A stretch of DNA of 64,000 nt from positions 3,092,280-3,156,279 of the forward strand of contig NZ_MKZS01000001.1 in the NCBI RefSeq assembly GCF_001942495.1, written 5' to 3'. Each line of letters starts with the position of its first letter. Within the stretch, counting starts at the first letter, position 1. The notes beneath the pieces are model-generated. The model saw nothing but the letters and a program-made list of their open reading frames with translations, did no database searches and had not been told where the DNA came from. The translations under genes were made by a program, and so were the position numbers. Below, in pieces: positions 35,782 to 44,745 of the stretch. The DNA is from Moorena bouillonii PNG (GTDB lineage: Bacteria; Cyanobacteriota; Cyanobacteriia; Cyanobacteriales; Coleofasciculaceae).

Positions 35782-37506
35782 ATGGCTGCACCTGTGAATT
35801 TTCAATGTTTTCAAACTGGATATATAAATAATAGGCAATCCGCTAGTGCACAAGGTGATTCTAACTTTTTGCAGGGTTTAGGGTGTGAGCTGGTGTATAC
35901 TCAAGAGGCATCGGGTAAATGCCTTTCTTTTTACTGGCAAGCTGCTGAGCAATATGGTCTGAGTTTCACACAAGTGGTGGGACTTCCCCTAGAAGATGCA
36001 TTCTGCCCGACTGAAGCCGAAGCCTACCAAGAGAGGCTTCAGAGAATTTTGAGCCAGCGAACCCCTGAACGTTGTCTTCAATCGTTTTGTTACCAGGACA
36101 AATCCTTTGCCTTTGAGTTGGTCATTAGCCCCATTTTGCCAGCGGATGGCGAAGCAACCACTGTTCTAGTTATGGGGCGCTTTTTGCCGGAATCATCAAT
36201 ATTGGAATGGCGGGAATCTCCTACAAGCCTAAGTGTAGACCCCCATCAAAAATTACTCACCAAAATTGCTCGGCAAATTCGTCGTACCCTCGATCTAGAT
36301 ACCATTTGGCAACAAACTGCCCAAAGTCTAGGGGAGGCACTCCAGGTCAGCCGTTGTCTCGTGTGCTATTACAAACCAGACGCACGGGTAACTAAGGTGC
36401 AGGCAGAATATTGCCAACAGCCCTGGCGGTCAATGGCCAAACAACTGTTACCCTTAGATTCTGAGCCTTACCTCCAACAAGCCCTCAGTAGTCAGGAGCC
36501 ACTGCTGGTAGAACACATTGTTCCTGGTGAATGGGAACAGTTATCTGTGTTGGTGGTTTCAACTTCTTATAAAGATGAACCTAATGGTTTGATTTGTCTA
36601 CAGCAGTGTGATCATCGCCGTCAATGGAGTGCCGCAGAAATCAAGTTAGTGGGGGAATTGGCTGAACAAGTCGGCACAGCGATCGCTCATGGCACCCTTT
36701 ACAAGGAGCTAGAAATAGCTAGTGAAAGGGCTGAAGAGGCCTCTCGCCACAAAAGTGATTTTCTGGCTAATACTTCCCATGAGTTACGCACCCCTCTCAA
36801 TGGCATGATTGGGTTTCTGAAGTTGGTTCTTGATGGCATGGCAGACGATCCACAGGAGCAACGGGATTTTATCCAAGAAGCCTACAATTCTGCATTGCAT
36901 CTGCTCAATATTATTAATGATATCCTGGATATTGCCAAGATTGAAGCGGGTAAAATGGAGCTAGAACTCGCTCCAGTAGAATTAGAGTCTCTGTTTAGAA
37001 AAGTTGAAGACTTTACGATCAATCAAGCCGAGCTAAAAAACCTCAGCCTCAGAATTGAAATGCCTGATGTCTATGATGGCATTGTTATGTATGGTAACTA
37101 TCAAAGGCTGCTACAGGTCATGTTAAACCTAGTGGGCAATGCCATTAAGTTTACTGATGAAGGTGGGGTGACTGTTAGTGCTGAGGTGATCCGAAAGAAG
37201 ATAACTTTCAAAGGTACAGAATTCCCAGGATTGGTTAAAGTTCGAGTTGCTGATACTGGCATCGGTGTTTCCCTCGACCAGCAAGACCGGCTGTTTCAAA
37301 CCTTTACCCAAGTCGATGGTTCCCGAACTCGCCAATATGGCGGCACGGGTTTAGGCCTAGTCATATCCCAAAAGCTGATTGAAACCATGGGGGGTGTGGT
37401 CAATTTTTTCAGTATGGGGGAAAATTTAGGGTCAACAGTTACCTTCACAGTACCTCTTTATCAAGTTCCTGTGATGGTTTCCAATCAACCAACTGATATG
37501 GATTAA
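35782..37506 (+). CDS. PAS-GAF-like sensor histidine kinase
   Basis: 574 aa from ATG 35782 (AGG about 10 nt upstream); in-frame ATG 35725 and TTG 35683 lie further out. Order: PAS-like domain about 25-135, GAF about 160-310, HisKA with phospho-acceptor His333 in NTSHELRTPLNG, HATPase_c with N-box NLVGNAIKF, DTGIG and GGTGLGL. No TM, so cytosolic. No receiver domain and no adjacent response regulator, so it is an orphan kinase. The signal is unknown. Confidence 0.9.
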   Translation: MAAPVNFQCFQTGYINNRQSASAQGDSNFLQGLGCELVYTQEASGKCLSFYWQAAEQYGLSFTQVVGLPLEDAFCPTEAEAYQERLQRILSQRTPERCLQSFCYQDKSFAFELVISPILPADGEATTVLVMGRFLPESSILEWRESPTSLSVDPHQKLLTKIARQIRRTLDLDTIWQQTAQSLGEALQVSRCLVCYYKPDARVTKVQAEYCQQPWRSMAKQLLPLDSEPYLQQALSSQEPLLVEHIVPGEWEQLSVLVVSTSYKDEPNGLICLQQCDHRRQWSAAEIKLVGELAEQVGTAIAHGTLYKELEIASERAEEASRHKSDFLANTSHELRTPLNGMIGFLKLVLDGMADDPQEQRDFIQEAYNSALHLLNIINDILDIAKIEAGKMELELAPVELESLFRKVEDFTINQAELKNLSLRIEMPDVYDGIVMYGNYQRLLQVMLNLVGNAIKFTDEGGVTVSAEVIRKKITFKGTEFPGLVKVRVADTGIGVSLDQQDRLFQTFTQVDGSRTRQYGGTGLGLVISQKLIETMGGVVNFFSMGENLGSTVTFTVPLYQVPVMVSNQPTDMD

Positions 37507-38014
37507 CCATCCACTTAAAAGGTTACCCTTACCATCACCGCTCCCAGTGACTTTAGCATGATCAAGGGCTGATAGCTGGCAAGGGATTGATTGGCTTAGG
37601 GGGTTAGCTGAAGGCTGGCAAGCTTAAGCGATATCCTCTGCTGGAGAATTCGATCAAATCTGGTTAAATAACCATACTTCCTGCTGACGAGAACAGGGAG
37701 AGCAGCTTTCAGAACTATGGAATTAAAATAAAGTCAGCTGATCCTGTTAATGGTTAATAGTTCATTTTTTATAAAACCTAACGGTAAGATTAGCAAACTT
37801 TTTGTGCAAAATTTCAACTAAACTTACCTATACTTATTCCAAATCATGATAAATTTGGGAGTAATGGTGAAAATTTAGTTTTAGCTTAAAGTTAGCTGAA
37901 ACTACCTCACCCAATTTAAAGATTCTATATCAAGCAGTAATGCTATAATAACCAGCGTCAGAGATTAGTGAATGAGTAGTCTTTGGATAAACTATCGGTT
38001 GACTTAGCAAGACT
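37507..38014. other. Intergenic, nothing clear
   Basis: 508 bp between the kinase and DUF3386 genes. AT-rich toward 37750-38000, where a promoter for the next gene is expected. No gene or strong hairpin seen. Confidence 0.5.
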
Positions 38015-38665
38015 ATGATCGAAAACGAAACAGCTCGTGAAGTATTCCAGGCGGCTTACGAAAACCGCTACACCTGGGACGACGATTTTCCTGGTTACAA
38101 AGCTGACCTGGAAATTAAGCAAGGTGATGAAGTATACACTGGTCAAGTTCGCATTAATGGTGATCACAGTGTTGACGTCAGTGGGTTTGATGATGAAAAG
38201 GTCAAAGAAAGTGTCTATAACCAGATGCGGGATATTGTGACCCACCGCAAGCGGTCATCCTTTGAAAAAGCCCATGGTAAAAACCAATTTAGCTTTGGTG
38301 ACAATGATTCTACTGGTGCAGTGGAAATTTTTGTCAAGGGTGATGCTATGGGCTCTAACTATAAAGTCCGAGGGCAGGAAATTTGTCATGTCAGTCGCGT
38401 GATGGGTCCGATGGCTTTTACAATTAATACCAACGATAGCCTAGATACAGGAGAAGGGTATATTTCTTCAGGCTACAATGCCATTTTTCGCAATGCCAAA
38501 ACTGGTGATTTGATGGCTAAACGAGAGTTTGAAGACAGCTTTGATAAAGTTGGTGATTATTATATTATGACTCGTCAAGTGGTTTATGCCATCGAGGAAA
38601 AAGGGCGGACAGCTACTGAATTCAACTTTTCTAATATCAGGTTACTCGAACCAGCTATGGTTTAA
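38015..38665 (+). CDS. DUF3386 family protein
   Basis: 216 aa. Recognisable as the cyanobacterial DUF3386 family by length and segments such as FQAAYENRYTWDDDFPGYKAD and FNFSNIRLLEPA. Function unknown. Soluble, no signal peptide. It stands alone and is followed by repeats. Confidence 0.75.
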   Translation: MIENETAREVFQAAYENRYTWDDDFPGYKADLEIKQGDEVYTGQVRINGDHSVDVSGFDDEKVKESVYNQMRDIVTHRKRSSFEKAHGKNQFSFGDNDSTGAVEIFVKGDAMGSNYKVRGQEICHVSRVMGPMAFTINTNDSLDTGEGYISSGYNAIFRNAKTGDLMAKREFEDSFDKVGDYYIMTRQVVYAIEEKGRTATEFNFSNIRLLEPAMV

Positions 38666-38671
38666 GCTTTG

Positions 38672-38935
38672 GTTGTAAGCTATCAGCTATCAGCTATCAG
38701 CTATCAGCCATCAGCCTATGCGCTACGCGCACGCTACGCGAACAGCCATCAGCCTATGCGCTACGCGCACGCTACGCGAACAGCCTTGGCCAAGGGCAAA
38801 TCCCCAGACTTTCAATTCTGATTAATCTCGAACTATTAAATTCTACCGTTTGCGTAGCGTGGCCATAGACCTGCATAGGTTTATTTTAAGCTTACGGCTG
38901 ACAACTGACGGCTGACAGCTGACGGTTGAATGCTT
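38672..38935. repeat. AGCTATC / family A repeat cluster
   Basis: Four AGCTATC units, then two direct copies of a unit with TGCGCTACGCGCACGCTACG (about 38718-38780), then GCGTAGCGTGGCCATAGACC and a GACGGCTGACA run at 38895-38930. No gene in the 38666-38961 gap. Confidence 0.8.
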
Positions 38936-38961
38936 ACGTTTTATTTAAGGGGGAGAAGAGT

Positions 38962-39753
38962 TCAAACATAACGATCGCAAAACTCTAATCCCACAGATAC
39001 ATTGCTGGTTTGCTGGGGATAATCCACAACTGGGCGAGTAATGATAACTAGGGAGATGCCTAACTCATTAGCTAGGGTTCGTTTGATATCTTCTCCCCCA
39101 GCAACCCCAGATGCCTTGGTGACAACAACAGAGATGTCCCAGTGATGCCAGAGTGCCTTTTCCAACTCAGCTGGTACCGGAGGGCGCAGGGCAATAATTC
39201 GATTTGGGCTAAATCCAGACGCGATCGCTACATCGATGGCAGTAACACTCGGCAGAATCCTGGCGTATAGGGTTGACTGGTCTTGCCAGCTACGGAATAA
39301 GGGTAAATGTTTGTAACCGATGGTCAGCAATACCCGCTGGTGATGGAGATAGTTACCAGCAATCAGGTCTTGGAAACTATTGAGATAAATTATTGGTGAA
39401 TTGTCTAGTTCAGAACTTACCTGAGAATTTAGCTGTTGTCGTTCAAAACGTAGGTAAGGTATATGCCGAGCACAAGCGGCTGAAATCGCTATTTGGGAAA
39501 TTTCTACCGCATAGGGGTGAGAGGCATCTAGGATCGCTACAATACCATGCTTCTCCAAAAACTGCTCTAGCTCATTTGTATCTAAACGTCCGACTCGAAC
39601 CCTTAAATTTGGGGTTTGGGGATAGAGGGATTTAGCCGCCGTTGTGGTAACGGTTACTGTACAGGGCATACCCCTGGATGCGATCGCATTTGCCAGAGTC
39701 ACACTTTCCGTGGTTCCACCAATCAGCCAAATACGGCCACTGCTATCTAGCAC
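38962..39753 (-). CDS. cobK: Precorrin-6A / cobalt-precorrin-6A reductase
   Basis: 263 aa from a GTG start, the only possible one after the in-frame upstream stop. N-terminal IWLIGGTTESVTLA nucleotide-binding loop, middle ILDASHPYAVEISQIA, and C-terminal VVTKASGVAGG, as in the CobK/CbiJ family. It reduces precorrin-6A with NADPH in corrin ring synthesis. It starts 2 nt after the stop of the 64-aa gene, so translation is probably coupled. No cobalamin riboswitch was recognised upstream. Confidence 0.88.
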   Translation of the reverse strand: MLDSSGRIWLIGGTTESVTLANAIASRGMPCTVTVTTTAAKSLYPQTPNLRVRVGRLDTNELEQFLEKHGIVAILDASHPYAVEISQIAISAACARHIPYLRFERQQLNSQVSSELDNSPIIYLNSFQDLIAGNYLHHQRVLLTIGYKHLPLFRSWQDQSTLYARILPSVTAIDVAIASGFSPNRIIALRPPVPAELEKALWHHWDISVVVTKASGVAGGEDIKRTLANELGISLVIITRPVVDYPQQTSNVSVGLEFCDRYV

Positions 39754-39755
39754 TC

Positions 39756-39950
39756 CTATCTGCCCTTCAGGGCTTTAGTAAAGTTTTTGCGATAGGACTT
39801 ATTGGCAACGATTAAAGCTGGCCACAACAGTGACAAGTATATCCGATTGGTTAAGCTCCGGTTGAAGTCAGTGCGCTCAAACCCCCTCCAGAATTTCCAC
39901 ACGCCGTAGCCATAGACTACCAGTAACCCTAAGACAATTAACTTAGCCAT
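39756..39950 (-). CDS. Small membrane protein
   Basis: 64 aa. One N-terminal TM helix (KLIVLGLLVVYGYGVWKFW), a short loop and a second hydrophobic patch (YLSLLWPALIV), then a basic tail. I do not recognise a function. Directly upstream of cobK with a 2-nt gap, so it is likely in the same transcript. Confidence 0.65.
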   Translation of the reverse strand: MAKLIVLGLLVVYGYGVWKFWRGFERTDFNRSLTNRIYLSLLWPALIVANKSYRKNFTKALKGR

Positions 39951-40885
39951 TCATCAAAAATCTTGCCATATTTGGAAACCCCGTCTCAACTCAGATAGGC
40001 GTCTCGCCTGACAGGGATTAAAAGCGAGCCCTTGGGGCGGTTTTAACTACCCTTGATGAATCTGGGTAGAAGACATTTGGTTATTGTTACATGCTTTTTC
40101 ACCTCCGGTGCTTTTTATAAGATAATTTTTATATTAATGATAATTTTACCTTATCAAGCCAGTGTTAGACCATGACCTCAATACCATAAGTGTGTAGGTT
40201 AATCAACCGAATTGATTCGGATTACAGCTCCTAGTAGCATTGATCCAGATCCAGTTTCTCTAGTCTTCATTTGTGGTGTCACCCTTAGGAGTTACAGACT
40301 AGCCAAACTCAGTAGTGATCATTACCTGAATGAAGAAGCAGCGGGTTAACGCGCGATCTTTCTTCTGAGGTCGGAGGAAACTTGGCGACACCAGTGTCGT
40401 TAGTTATAGTTCCGCCAGTCTTTGTCGAAAGCACTCTTTTATGAATCACTATCGACGCTAGCATGCCAAAATCACGGTTTTGAGATCAAGTCACTGTTTG
40501 TGGAGGTGAGTAAACAGCTAGAAAAAATGTCCCAGAGTCTACCAAAAACTCTTATTATTTGTGAGAGTTAAATTAGGGTAACACCGACACGGATGATTAT
40601 GTAACTTAAATTAAAGCCGAAAACCAAGGTAAAAATAGTTGCGCTTAAATCCCGGTGGAACGAACTTTTTTGACATTTTTATGGCGCTCGCGGGATATTC
40701 CTGAGAGCTTTGGGAGATACCCCCTGGATGCTATTGCATCTTGCATTGGCGGGCTAAAGTCTACGAGGGTAGATTTTGGTAGCTAAAAAGTATCGGAAAG
40801 TACTTCACTAAAAAAAGCCCATAACAAGACAAATGAACGTAGACAAGATGATCAAACCCCTTAACGGGTTAAAAGAGGAGGAATT
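39951..40885. other. Long leader/intergenic region
   Basis: 935 bp between divergent genes. A small hairpin CGACAC-ca-GTGTCG is at about 40395-40408. A strong ribosome site (AGAGGAGGAATT) precedes the ATG at 40886. The length would allow an RNA gene or long 5' leader, but none is recognised. Confidence 0.5.
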
Positions 40886-43423
40886 ATGCGAGCAGTGCTG
40901 ATGGCTGGTGGTTCAGGAACACGGCTGAGACCGTTGACCTGTGATCTGCCCAAGCCCATGGTGCCAATCCTGAATCGACCCATTGCTGAACATATCGTTA
41001 ATCTACTCAAACGGCACAATATCAATGAGGTCATTGCCACTCTGTACTATCTCCCAGATGTCATGCGGGACTACTTCCAAGACGGCAGTGACTTTGGGGT
41101 AAAGATGACCTATGCGGTAGAAGAAGAACAGCCTCTGGGGACTGCAGGTTGTGTTAAAAATATTTCCGAATTACTCAATGAAACCTTTTTAGTCATTAGT
41201 GGCGATAGCATCACCGACTTTGATTTGACTGCTGCGATCGAATTTCATAAAGCTAAGAAATCAAAGGCGACATTAATCCTAACTCGCGTTCCCAATCCCG
41301 TTGAGTTCGGGGTGGTGATCACCGATAAGGAAATGCGCATCCGCCGATTTTTGGAAAAACCTTCGACCTCAGAAATTTTTTCCGATACTGTTAATACTGG
41401 CACTTACATTCTCGAACCATCGGTTCTAGAGTACCTGCCATCAAATGAGGAATGTGACTTTTCCAAAGACCTGTTTCCGAAACTCCTCGCGAAAGATGAG
41501 CCAATGTATGGCTATGTGGCTGAGGGATATTGGTGTGATGTCGGTCACCTGGAGGCTTACCGAGAAGCCCAGTATGACGGCTTAATGAATAAGGTCACAC
41601 TAGACTTTGCTTACCCAGAACAATCCTCAGGACTGTGGGTGGGACAAAATACCTATATCGACCCTACTGCCAAGATTGAAACCCCAGTACTAATTGGTAG
41701 CAACTGCCGGATTGGTCCAAACGCCCACATCGAAGCAGGAACAGTAATTGGCGATAATGTTACCATCTCTGCCTACGCTAACCTGAAACGACCGATTATT
41801 TGGAATGGAGCGTTGATTGGTGAAGAGGTTAATCTGAGTGCCTGCACCATTTCCAGGGGAACCAGGATAGACCGTCGTGCTCAGGTTTTCGAAGGTGCCG
41901 TTGTCGGTTCCCTGTCTAAAGTGGGAGAAGAAGCTCAAATTAGTCCCACTGTAAGGGTTTGGCCAAGTAAAACTATAGAATCAGGTGCAACATTGAATAT
42001 CAATTTAATTTGGGGCAACACTGCCCAACGGAATCTTTTTGGTCAGCGGGGTGTCCAAGGCTTAGCCAACATCGATATTACTCCGGAATTTGCCGTTAAG
42101 TTGGGAGCTGCTTATGGGTCTACCTTAAAACTAGGCTCCCAAGTATCACTCTCCCGTGACCAGCGTAGTATCTGTCGCATGGTGACCCGGTCTTTGATTG
42201 GGGGATTGATGTCTGTGGGTGTCGATGTCCAGAACCTAGATGCAACTGCAATTCCTGTGGCTCGAACCGTGATACCAACCCTAGGGGTTGAGGGGGGTAT
42301 CCATGTGCGAGTGCATCCTGACCGACCAGATCATATCCTGATCGAAGTTATTGATGCCAAGGGAATTAATATCAGCAAGGGTAAAGAGAAAAAAATTGAG
42401 GGGGCTTACTTCAAAGAAGACCTAAGACGAGTCCAGATCAATGATATCGGTAATGTTAACTACCCGATCCAGTTAATCGATATCTACGGTACTGCTTTTG
42501 AGAAGCATCTCAATGTAGAGGCAATTCGCAACAGTGGTTCTAAGGTAGTTATTGACTATGCTTATGCCGTGTCTGGTGCGGTGTTACCCCGACTGTTAGC
42601 GAAATTTGGCGCTGATGCAGTAGTCCTCAATGCCAGTTTGAAACAAACAGCTATCTCCACAGAAGAACGAGAGAGTTTGCTCAATCAGCTGGGTCAGGTG
42701 GTCGAAGCCCTAAAAGCCAATTTTGGCGTGCAGGTCTCTGCTAATGGGGAACAGTTTATTTTGGTGGATGAATCGGGAATGTCGATTCGAGGTGAGGTAT
42801 TGACTGCACTGATGGTCAATATTATGTTAACATCTAATCCCAGGGGAACTGTGGTGGTTCCAGTGCAGACATCAAGTGCGGTGGAACAAATTGCCCGACG
42901 CCATGATGGCAAGGTGATCCGCACCAAAGCTAACCCCACAGCACTGATGGAAGCTTCTCAAAGCAACCCCAATGTGGTATTGGGAGGCAGTTGGGATATG
43001 GGCTTTATTTTCCCCCAACTACATCCAGGCTTTGATGCCATGTTTGGAATCGCCAAGTTGATCGAGATGCTGACAGTCCAAGAGCGATCGCTTGCTGATA
43101 TTCGCGCCGAACTCCCCCGCGTATGGTACAAAACCGTTACCCTGCGCTGTCCTTGGACAGTTAAGGGTAGCCTGATGCGTCATCTGGTGGAAACCCATCC
43201 CAGTGAGCAGCTCGAACTTGTTGATGGCGTTAAAATTATCAACGCGCAAAATGATAACTGGGTGTTGATTTTACCCGATGCTGGCGAACCCTTAGTTCAT
43301 ATTTTTGCCAACAGCGATGACCGGGATTGGGCCGAGGAAAACCTCAAGCATTATCGCAACCATGTTCAGGAATTCGTTGAACAAGAACAAGGTGTAGAAG
43401 CGCAACCTTCAGCCGTGTCATAA
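40886..43423 (+). CDS. Fused nucleotidyltransferase / left-handed beta-helix / phosphomannomutase-like protein
   Basis: 845 aa. Residues 1-235 are a sugar-1-phosphate nucleotidyltransferase (MAGGSGTRLRPLT, KPMVP, EKP, VNTGTYIL). About 250-370 are hexapeptide repeats. About 380-820 are a phosphomannomutase/phosphoglucomutase-like domain. The mutase part lacks the usual TASHNP-type phosphoserine loop (here AYGSTLKLGSQVSLSRDQRS) and its other loops are weak (GGIHVRVHPDRPDH), so mutase activity is doubtful. Likely makes GDP-mannose or a similar sugar nucleotide for polysaccharide. Strong RBS AGGAGGAATT. Confidence 0.85.
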   Translation: MRAVLMAGGSGTRLRPLTCDLPKPMVPILNRPIAEHIVNLLKRHNINEVIATLYYLPDVMRDYFQDGSDFGVKMTYAVEEEQPLGTAGCVKNISELLNETFLVISGDSITDFDLTAAIEFHKAKKSKATLILTRVPNPVEFGVVITDKEMRIRRFLEKPSTSEIFSDTVNTGTYILEPSVLEYLPSNEECDFSKDLFPKLLAKDEPMYGYVAEGYWCDVGHLEAYREAQYDGLMNKVTLDFAYPEQSSGLWVGQNTYIDPTAKIETPVLIGSNCRIGPNAHIEAGTVIGDNVTISAYANLKRPIIWNGALIGEEVNLSACTISRGTRIDRRAQVFEGAVVGSLSKVGEEAQISPTVRVWPSKTIESGATLNINLIWGNTAQRNLFGQRGVQGLANIDITPEFAVKLGAAYGSTLKLGSQVSLSRDQRSICRMVTRSLIGGLMSVGVDVQNLDATAIPVARTVIPTLGVEGGIHVRVHPDRPDHILIEVIDAKGINISKGKEKKIEGAYFKEDLRRVQINDIGNVNYPIQLIDIYGTAFEKHLNVEAIRNSGSKVVIDYAYAVSGAVLPRLLAKFGADAVVLNASLKQTAISTEERESLLNQLGQVVEALKANFGVQVSANGEQFILVDESGMSIRGEVLTALMVNIMLTSNPRGTVVVPVQTSSAVEQIARRHDGKVIRTKANPTALMEASQSNPNVVLGGSWDMGFIFPQLHPGFDAMFGIAKLIEMLTVQERSLADIRAELPRVWYKTVTLRCPWTVKGSLMRHLVETHPSEQLELVDGVKIINAQNDNWVLILPDAGEPLVHIFANSDDRDWAEENLKHYRNHVQEFVEQEQGVEAQPSAVS

Positions 43424-43955
43424 ATCCGTGTCATAAATCCGATTGATCGGCTGTTAACAGGTAAGCTATCAGCGAACAGCGATTAGCGCTACGCGCACGC
43501 TACGCGAACAGCTATCAGCTAATGCGCTACGGGCACGCTGTCTTGATGCAAAGCGCGAGTGGGGGTTTCCCCCAAGACCGCGCCGCATCGCTACTTGAGG
43601 TGGTATCAGCTATCAGCCATTCGCGTAGCGTGGCCTTTGGCCAAGGCCTGTGGTCACGCTACGGGAACAGTTTATGCCCATAGCGCAAGCTACACCGAAC
43701 AGCTTTTGAATAAAATAAGCTGACGGCTGTTCGCGTAGCGTGGCCACAGGCCTTTAGCTGACGGCTGAATGCTTACGTTAACAGGCATAGCGGTGGCTTT
43801 CCTCAGAGAGTTTGTAGACTTCAGGAAAGTCACCGCTATGCCGTTGTTGGTAGTTAATTGTTGGTAGGTTAAGTTCAATAAAAGAAAAGCCAAAAGTATT
43901 GGTACGCTTGTTCTATAATGAAGAGTCAACACTGAAAGGACAAGGGAGATACGAG
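43424..43955. repeat. Repeat-filled intergenic region (families A, B and AGCTATC type)
   Basis: About 43455-43780 is nearly all repeats: CTATCAGCGAACAGCGATTA, GCGCTACGCGCACGCTACGC, an inverted family B copy (43541-43593, GGGGGTTTCCCCCAAGACCG) and GCGTAGCGTGGCC. 43790-43955 is unique and probably holds the ssb promoter, with an inverted pair around GCATAGCGGTG (43786-43796) and CACCGCTATGC (43830-43840). Confidence 0.75.
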
Positions 43956-44543
43956 ATGAACAGCTGCATTTTAATGGCACAAATTATTCAAGATCCAGAA
44001 CTGCGTTACACCTCAGAGAATCAGACACCGCTGACTCAGATGCTAGTACAATTCTCCGGTCTCAAGGCTGAGGAATCCCCATCAACCTTAAAAGTGGTAG
44101 GTTGGGGGGAATATTTGGCTAATGAAATTAAAACAAACTATTCCACAGGCGATCGCGTGGTGATTGAAGGTAGCTTAAGGATGAATGTGATTGAGCGACC
44201 AGAAGGATTCAAGGAAAAACGGGCAGAATTGACTGTTTCCCGGATTCACAAATTGGGAACAGATGATCACTTCGAGCCACAAGTCATGGCATCGGATAGA
44301 ACTTTCCAGCGTACCCCAGAACCATCCTCTCCCCAAACCTATGATAAGGTTGTATCGATGGATCAACATCGGATGTCGTCATCAGTTTCTTATCCCAACA
44401 ATACCGAACAAGATTTTGCTTATACCAGCACTGAACAAAATACTGAGCAAAGTTTTGAGTCTTCTTTTGGGTCTTCATCTCCTCAAAACCCAACCTCTGG
44501 TAGCCCTAGTCATCAACAAGATTTAGATGATATTCCCTTTTAG
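43956..44543 (+). CDS. ssb: Single-stranded DNA-binding protein
   Basis: 195 aa from ATG 43956 with AAGGGAG upstream. N-terminal OB fold about 1-105 (MNSCILMAQIIQDPELRYT ... TLKVVGWGEYLANEI ... GDRVVIEGSLRMN). A disordered Ser/Gln-rich linker follows and the C-terminal tip is the acidic DLDDIPF that SSB uses to dock partner proteins. Slightly divergent, like the Ycf41-type SSB-like proteins of cyanobacteria, but the tip argues for true SSB function. Confidence 0.85.
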   Translation: MNSCILMAQIIQDPELRYTSENQTPLTQMLVQFSGLKAEESPSTLKVVGWGEYLANEIKTNYSTGDRVVIEGSLRMNVIERPEGFKEKRAELTVSRIHKLGTDDHFEPQVMASDRTFQRTPEPSSPQTYDKVVSMDQHRMSSSVSYPNNTEQDFAYTSTEQNTEQSFESSFGSSSPQNPTSGSPSHQQDLDDIPF

Positions 44544-44609
44544 TTATTCGGAGAAAAGATTATAGCGTTTCTCATAGTTATGAGGTACAAAAAAAATTTA
44601 CCTCTTCCC

Positions 44610-44695
44610 TCTTCTCTGCTCCCTGCTCCCTGCTCCCTGCTCCCTGCTCCCTGCTCCCTGCTCCCTGTTCCCTATTCCCTATTCCCTGCTCCCTA
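44610..44695. repeat. CTCCCTG tandem repeat
   Basis: Seven or more GCTCCCT units followed by GTTCCCTATTCCCTATTCC. It separates ssb from the tail-fibre-like gene and marks the left edge of the accessory region. Confidence 0.85.
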
Positions 44696-44745
44696 AAACC
44701 AATAATTTTTCCCAGACCCAATTTCAAACTACTATAATAACCATA

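Noticed and set aside
39990-40060. CRISPR-like repeat near GACAGGGATTAAAAGCGAG
   Set aside because: Single occurrence with no spacer-repeat pattern.
44610-44695. CRISPR or minisatellite of function
   Set aside because: Simple GCTCCCT tandem with no spacers; same type of repeat lies in other gaps.
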